From contig NZ_JAQGPN010000001.1 of NCBI RefSeq assembly GCF_028826155.1, forward strand, positions 3,539,501 to 3,603,500: a stretch of DNA of 64,000 nucleotides, written 5' to 3'. Shown piece by piece: positions 56,090 through 64,000 of this stretch. Source of the DNA: Mesorhizobium shangrilense. GTDB lineage: Bacteria; Pseudomonadota; Alphaproteobacteria; Rhizobiales; Rhizobiaceae. The position numbers and the translations under genes are program-made. The notes under the pieces are model-generated. The model did no database searches, was not told where the DNA came from, and worked only from the letters and a program-made list of their open reading frames with translations. Numbering within the stretch: the first letter of the stretch is position 1; the number at the start of each line of letters is the position of its first letter.

Positions 56090-57097
56090 CTACTTGTTCC
56101 AGGTTTCCACGAACTCGTTCGTGTAGGCTTTGGTCAGGTCGTCCAGCGGCGCGGGGATCGACTTGGACTCGACCACGCTCTTGTGCCACTTTTCCCAGTC
56201 TTCGGGCGGCTGGTAGCCTGACGGGCGCGAGGCATCGAGCGGGGTCATGCGCTGCTTGACCGCTTCGAACACCGCCAGCGCGAACTTGCGATCTTCCGCC
56301 TCCTGCGGGTTGGCCACCGCAGCATGCTCGATCACCTTGTCGGTGTTGGCGGGATCGATGCCGAACTTGTAGCCCTTGACGATGGCGCGGCCGAATCCTT
56401 CGATCACCTTGGGGTTGGCCTCAATATAGGCGCGGTTCGCGGCGAAGCCGTTGGCGAAATAGCCCAAATATTCGTCAGGGGTGATCTCGCGCAGCGGAAT
56501 GCCGCGGGATTCGATGATAACCATATCCACGACGGCCGCCGCATAGGCGTCGACCTCATTGTTGAGGAAGGCTGCGGCCGCGGTTCCGCCGTCGCCGACG
56601 GTCAAGAACTCGTAGTCCTTGCCTTCGGTCAGCCCCAGGCCGGTCATGATGTTGCGGGTGAAGCCCACCTCGGCGCCGTCGGCAGTGCCCACGCCAATGG
56701 TCGTGCCCTTGAGATCAGCCGGCGTCTTGGCAGTGGATTCCTCCCGCACGACCACGCCGAAGCCCGTTTTCGGATAAAGATTGTAGAGGAACACGACGTC
56801 CTCGCCGCGCGAGCGCGCCGCCAGAACGGGGCCTGGGCCCGGCTGACCGATCTGGCCCTGCCCGGACGCCAGCGTCTGCAGCACCGAAGCGGAGCCGTTC
56901 ACCGCCTCGACCCGCACCTCGAGACCTTCCTCCTTGAAATAGCCCTCACCGATCGCGACGTGCAGCGGAAACACGTTCAGCGCAGAGGGGTTGGGCAGCA
57001 CCACCGTGATCGGGGTTGTTTGCGCCATCGCGGCGGTGACCGTCGCCGCGGTCAGGGCGATACCTGCCAGGGTCGCCTTCAGAAAATGCATCGACAT
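56090..57097 (-). CDS. ABC transporter substrate-binding protein (NMT1/THI5-like)
   Basis: The 335-residue periplasmic protein has a signal peptide (cleavage after AMA near residue 25) and the NMT1 pattern PLHVAIGEGYFKEEGLEVRVE with GTIGVGTADGAEVGFT. Relatives bind sulphonates, riboflavin precursors, thiamine precursors or aromatic acids. The presence of an FAH-type hydrolase opposite suggests an aromatic or keto acid ligand (inference). First gene of its operon. Confidence 0.92.
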   Translation of the reverse strand: MSMHFLKATLAGIALTAATVTAAMAQTTPITVVLPNPSALNVFPLHVAIGEGYFKEEGLEVRVEAVNGSASVLQTLASGQGQIGQPGPGPVLAARSRGEDVVFLYNLYPKTGFGVVVREESTAKTPADLKGTTIGVGTADGAEVGFTRNIMTGLGLTEGKDYEFLTVGDGGTAAAAFLNNEVDAYAAAVVDMVIIESRGIPLREITPDEYLGYFANGFAANRAYIEANPKVIEGFGRAIVKGYKFGIDPANTDKVIEHAAVANPQEAEDRKFALAVFEAVKQRMTPLDASRPSGYQPPEDWEKWHKSVVESKSIPAPLDDLTKAYTNEFVETWNK

Positions 57098-57244
57098 TCG
57101 TTTCCTCCCAAATGTTCCGCCCCCGCCGCTTCACTACCGTCCGGCCGGAACGCACGACCCGGATGCTAACGGAACCCATACATGTGTCAAAGGGCATTTT
57201 GCATTTTTGGAAGGATTCCAGACGACTCCATGCATCAGACATAA

Positions 57245-57285
57245 ATCATACATTTTCCGCGATTGACTCGACGAACATGTATGAT
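57245..57285. promoter_or_regulatory. perfect 9-bp inverted repeat, candidate operator for the GntR regulator
   Basis: ATCATACAT at 57245-57253 and ATGTATGAT at 57277-57285 are exact reverse complements, 23 bases apart. A related half-site, ATACATGT, lies at 57178-57185. They sit in the AT-rich region shared by the divergent ABC importer operon and FAH-type gene. A TTGACT -35-like box (57263-57268) lies between the arms. Confidence 0.5.
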
Positions 57286-57328
57286 ACCCATCGGGCAGTT
57301 CATACAAACGAGAACGGGAGGAATGATG

Positions 57329-58027
57329 ATGGACGCGCGCACTGATTTTGTGATCGCACCTTCGCCACCGGTAAGCCTTGCGGTCGCGGGATCGGCCCAG
57401 CGCTTTCCCGTGCGCCGGATCTATTGCGTGGGGCGCAACTATGTCGCGCATGTCCAGGAAATGGGCGGCGACGTCGAGCGCGACCCGCCAATCTTTTTCC
57501 AGAAGCCGACCGATGCGATCGTCGCTTCCGGGGCCACTGTTCCCTATCCTTCGGTGACCAAGAACTTCCATCATGAGATCGAACTGGCGATCGCCATCGG
57601 CAAGGGCGGACGCAACATCTCCGAGGCGGAGGCGATGGATCACGTCTGGGGCTACTGCGTCGCGCTCGACATGACCCGCCGCGACATCCAGGGCAACGGC
57701 AAGCCTTGGGAGATCGGCAAATCCTTCGACTTTTCCTGCCCTTGCGGACCGATCAGCCCGGTCAGCAAAGTCGGCCACATCACGTCCGGAGCCATCAAGC
57801 TCACCGTCAACGGCCAAGTGCGGCAGGACTCCGACCTCAGCCTGCTGATCTGGACGCTGCCCGAGATCATCGCCCGCCTTTCGGAGTATTTCGACCTGCA
57901 ACCGGGCGACATCGTGCTCACCGGCACGCCCCACGGCGTCGGCCCTGTCGAGGCGGGCGACAAGCTGGTCGGCACGGTCGCCGGCCTGGCGCCGCTCGAG
58001 GTGACCATCGGTCCGCAGCTCGCCTAG
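57329..58027 (+). CDS. fumarylacetoacetate hydrolase family protein (fumarylpyruvate hydrolase-like)
   Basis: The 232-residue enzyme has the FAH fold with metal ligands in HHEIELAIAIGK and DMTRRDIQ. The opening RIYCVGRNYVAH and FFQKPTDAIV resemble fumarylpyruvate hydrolases of the gentisate route and acylpyruvases. It cleaves a carbon-carbon bond of a diketo acid. GGGAGGA precedes a cluster of three ATGs, and 57329 gives the best spacing. Divergent from the NMT1-type importer. Confidence 0.88.
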   Translation: MDARTDFVIAPSPPVSLAVAGSAQRFPVRRIYCVGRNYVAHVQEMGGDVERDPPIFFQKPTDAIVASGATVPYPSVTKNFHHEIELAIAIGKGGRNISEAEAMDHVWGYCVALDMTRRDIQGNGKPWEIGKSFDFSCPCGPISPVSKVGHITSGAIKLTVNGQVRQDSDLSLLIWTLPEIIARLSEYFDLQPGDIVLTGTPHGVGPVEAGDKLVGTVAGLAPLEVTIGPQLA

Positions 58028-58139
58028 TCACCAGATGCGCCGGCGACCTCAATCAGGCGTCGGCGCATTGCCGGGTTTGCTGTCTGGGAAATTGGAGCTA
58101 TTAGACAGGCAACTGTAGAACGCTCCGAAAGCCACGCCT

Positions 58140-61614
<3,475 letters not shown>

Positions 61615-61824
61615 CCGATCTGGTCCTGCCAACACACTATCGCCACGTTTCTGCTGATTTGCTGAGTGCATGAGCGCACTCGGGGGATAAGAAGGTGCGC
61701 CTGGAGAGAGGTTGTTAACCATACTCGGCCATTCTCGGAACCGACCGGTTCAACGGTCGACTTCGAAGCCGGATCTCGCGGCTGCGCGCCCGAGCTCCAC
61801 CGGACGCAAATTGGGTTGGTTGGT

Positions 61825-63273
61825 ATGGCGTACATGAGTCGCAGGACCGCGCAGCCCGTCGCCCGCGGCAATGCCAACTCCGGCATCGTCCGCGTGACGC
61901 GTAAACTGGCCGCCGCGTCGGCTGGCATCGCCTTCGCGCTCTGGGGCGCCGCCGTGATGCTCAACCTTCCGTCAAATGGCCTGACGTCGCCGACCGTGGC
62001 GACTGCATCCGCCGCCTATGTCCACCCCATCTTCGCTGAGCCGAATCCGGCCTCTCAGGCGAAGCCCACCGAAAAGGCCGCGAGGCGCCGTCCAGCCATT
62101 TCAGGCAAGTCGGAGCGCGCCGCTCGCCTGCCCGGAGACACCGCGTCAGATCAAGCCGACGCGGCACGGCCGCCCGCCGGCGCCAAGTCGAAAAGCCGGC
62201 ATTGGTCGGAAATCTTCACACAGCGGAACGTCGCCTTCGTGGCCGATCCGACCCTCAAGGCTCGGTTCGAGCGTGTCTCGCTTGAGAATCCGCGCGCCCG
62301 AGAAAAGCTCGCCGTCGTGCTTCAGGCCGCGGAGGCCGCTGAACCGCGAGCGACGCAGGCGGCAGTCGCCGCTGCGCCCGGCGGTCAGATGGCGGAACGC
62401 TTCGCTCCGGTTCCTCCGGCGACCCCAAGCCTTCCCGTGCTCGCCTACGCCGACCCCTCGCCTGCCGGCCAGACCGGCGCACTGGCGACGATGCCGGCCG
62501 CCACTGCCGTTGACGAGGCAGCCCGCGCGGCCGAGGACAACGAAGAGAACGATGCGGACGGAACCGCGCTCTCACCCGACTATGACGACACGCCCGAGGC
62601 GACGCCGGTGCCGCTCGCCCGCCCGCGCACCGACGACGACGTCAGGCCTGACCCGCGTGCCAGCGTGCCGGATCGGAGCGTCGCGCAAAAGCCTGCCGCC
62701 CGGCCGCGGGAAGATGTCGTCGAGGAGAAGCTGAAGCGCGAAGCCCAGCCGGCGCGCCGCGCCGAATCGAAGGTCGCCTATGCGCGACCGGACGACCCGT
62801 CCGACAAACCGTCCGGCGGTCTTTTCAGGAATCTCTTCGGTCCCCGCGCCGGCAGCGGCGTCGCCGTCTACGACATCAGCGCCGCGAAGGTGTACATGCC
62901 GGACGGTTCCGTGCTGGAGGCGCATTCGGGGATCGGCAAGATGGCCGACAATCCCCGATATGCGCATGTGAAGATGAATGGGCCCACGCCGCCCCACACC
63001 TACAATCTCAAGATGCGCGAGAAACGCTTTCACGGGGTCGAAGCGATCCGCATGCTGCCCGTCGACGGCAGGAACAAGCACGGCCGCGACGGTTTCCTGA
63101 CGCACAGCTATCTTCTGCGCGGCGGACGCGCGGAGTCGCATGGCTGCGTCGCTTTCAAGAATTACGACAAGTTTCTGAACGCCTTCAAGAAAGGCAAAGT
63201 CAGGCAGCTTGTGGTGGTGCCCGGCGGCGGCAAGCCCGCCATACAGGTGGCCAAGAACGGCCGCGACGCGTAG
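61825..63273 (+). CDS. membrane-anchored DUF2778/Tlde1-like (L,D-transpeptidase-type) protein with long disordered linker
   Basis: The 482-residue protein has one N-terminal hydrophobic segment (about 27-48), a linker of about 290 residues rich in Ala, Pro, Asp and Arg without predicted structure, and a C-terminal domain (about 350-475). That domain carries the catalytic histidine-cysteine pattern THSYLLRGGRAESHGCVAF of the DUF2778 (Tlde1) family. Tlde1 members are peptidoglycan-acting L,D-transpeptidases or carboxypeptidases, some of them secreted toxins. Here no secretion system or immunity gene is adjacent, so a housekeeping cell-wall role is more likely (inference). Start ATG 61825; 61834 is possible. 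Confidence 0.85.
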   Translation: MAYMSRRTAQPVARGNANSGIVRVTRKLAAASAGIAFALWGAAVMLNLPSNGLTSPTVATASAAYVHPIFAEPNPASQAKPTEKAARRRPAISGKSERAARLPGDTASDQADAARPPAGAKSKSRHWSEIFTQRNVAFVADPTLKARFERVSLENPRAREKLAVVLQAAEAAEPRATQAAVAAAPGGQMAERFAPVPPATPSLPVLAYADPSPAGQTGALATMPAATAVDEAARAAEDNEENDADGTALSPDYDDTPEATPVPLARPRTDDDVRPDPRASVPDRSVAQKPAARPREDVVEEKLKREAQPARRAESKVAYARPDDPSDKPSGGLFRNLFGPRAGSGVAVYDISAAKVYMPDGSVLEAHSGIGKMADNPRYAHVKMNGPTPPHTYNLKMREKRFHGVEAIRMLPVDGRNKHGRDGFLTHSYLLRGGRAESHGCVAFKNYDKFLNAFKKGKVRQLVVVPGGGKPAIQVAKNGRDA

Positions 63274-63562
63274 CGCCGCTCTCAGCGTTCGGCGCGGGGT
63301 GGGCAATTCTCTGCGTGACGCCGACATTCGGCGAACGTTGCTCCTGTCGCACCAAGATGACGTCCGCCCCGACAGCGATGTCTGACGGCCCCCTGCGCGG
63401 CGGCGGTGAAGCCCTCCCCGGACGCGTCGGGATGCGCGCTTTCTCGATCGGATAAACCTTACGCGCTCTCCGCAGCCGGTTGCTTCGGCGCATGCAGGCC
63501 CGTCGATAGATTTGCGCCATCGCGCACAGGCGGCCTGTCGATGCGCATGACCGGAGCAACCC
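63274..63562. other. intergenic spacer before the Gly/Asp repeat gene
   Basis: No gene, repeat or clear terminator is seen in these 289 bases. A GGAGC ribosome binding site for the next gene lies at its right end. Confidence 0.35.
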
Positions 63563-64000
63563 ATGAAGCGTCATCACTATCTTCTCGCGGCAAGCATAAC
63601 CCTCCTCCTTGCTGGAACGAGCCTGAGTTCAGCCCAACAACCGGCGAACGGGCCTTGCAGGCCGGACGGAACGATCGAGAGCATCCTCTGCCGTCCGACG
63701 GCGACAATACCTGCTTCGAACGAAGCCCTCCCGGGCGGCGGCCATGAGTCAAGCGGCCCCAAGACCGACGGCGGCGGCGATGGCGGTGATGGCGATGGCA
63801 GCGGCGGCGGTGACGGCGGCGGCGATGGCGATGGCGGCGACGGCGGCGGTGATGGCGGCGGCGGCGATGGCGGCGATGCCGGCGGCGATGGCGGCGATGG
63901 CGGCGGCGGTGATGGCGGCGACGGCGGCGATGGCGGTGGTGACGGCGGCGGTGGTGATGGCGGCGGCGGCGGCGATGGCGGCGGCGGCGATGGCGGCGAT
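63563..64000 (+). CDS. secreted Gly/Asp-repeat protein, cut by the right window edge
   Basis: The first 146 residues are visible. A signal peptide (MKRHHYLLAASITLLLAGTS, cleavage after SSA near residue 24) is followed by a 40-residue segment with two cysteines (NGPCRPDG and ESILCRPT) and then a repeat of GGD and GGGD units to the window end. The frame stays open. GGAGC lies eight bases before the ATG. No family is recognised. The acidic Gly/Asp repeat could bind divalent cations, but it lacks the spaced nonapeptide of RTX proteins. Confidence 0.8.
   Translation, partial: MKRHHYLLAASITLLLAGTSLSSAQQPANGPCRPDGTIESILCRPTATIPASNEALPGGGHESSGPKTDGGGDGGDGDGSGGGDGGGDGDGGDGGGDGGGGDGGDAGGDGGDGGGGDGGDGGDGGGDGGGGDGGGGGDGGGGDGGD
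63766..64000. repeat. tandem GGCGGCGAT / GGCGAT simple repeat within a coding region
   Basis: Nearly pure units of GGC and GAT/GAC codons run to the window edge and encode the Gly/Asp tract. Unit lengths are multiples of three, so slippage would change protein length and not the frame. Confidence 0.85.

Overview
The window reads as a chromosomal stretch of a high-GC alphaproteobacterium of the order Hyphomicrobiales (Rhizobiales), most like the Mesorhizobium / Phyllobacteriaceae group. This rests on gene content and order (an HdaA-type DnaA regulator beside a PerM protein and purMN; uvrC-pgsA-moaD-moaE; fabD-fabG-acpP-fabF-mltG-yicC-gmk facing lptF-lptG-lptD-surA-pdxA-rsmA), on Omp25/31-type outer membrane protein, and on the NDUFS4-like complex I subunit. 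The species cannot be named from sequence reading alone.

Layout. 1-1075: a possible truncated gene at the left edge, tRNA-Pro(TGG), the complex I accessory subunit and tRNA-Arg(TCT). 1075-11600: an accessory-looking block. Two divergent transcription units encode a serine hydrolase, a GntR/FCD regulator and an SBF-type transporter (minus), and a complete Dpp/Opp-type peptide ABC importer followed by an M20 metallopeptidase (plus). This looks like a regulated uptake-and-hydrolysis route for an amide or peptide-like nutrient. Its right side holds a decayed 3' half of a tRNA-Asp gene. 11600-16680: a GST, hdaA, perM, a CDP-alcohol phosphatidyltransferase, purM and purN. 16700-24000: a molybdopterin oxidoreductase, rlmJ, a small secreted protein, a lipoprotein RNase T2, a GST, an outer membrane beta-barrel and an SDR. 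23568-31800: uvrC, pgsA, moaD, moaE, a YbaY-like protein, a PAS-GGDEF-EAL protein, ndk, a beta-etherase-like GST and a DinB protein. 32050-36170: a glycine-rich repeat protein, an ABC-F ATPase, a cupin and a membrane protein.

36171-52629 is mostly envelope and housekeeping: holC and pepA, then the LPS export genes lptF, lptG and lptD with surA, pdxA and rsmA, meeting head-on gmk, yicC, mltG, fabF, acpP, fabG and fabD. A decayed RelE-family toxin fragment lies between fabG and fabD. 52762-58027 is a second accessory-type locus: a TSUP exporter, a GntR/FCD regulator and an NMT1-type ABC importer, divergent from a fumarylacetoacetate-hydrolase-family enzyme. A perfect 9-bp inverted repeat lies in the shared promoter region. 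The right end holds ilvD, an AarC-like CoA-transferase, a membrane-anchored DUF2778/Tlde1-like L,D-transpeptidase-type protein and the start of a secreted Gly/Asp-repeat protein that runs off the window.

I found no prophage, intact insertion sequence, CRISPR array or recognisable defence system. The least expected items are the tRNA-Asp and RelE relics, the two glycine-repeat secreted proteins, the DUF2778 protein with its long disordered linker, and the dyad-rich pepA/lptF intergenic region.
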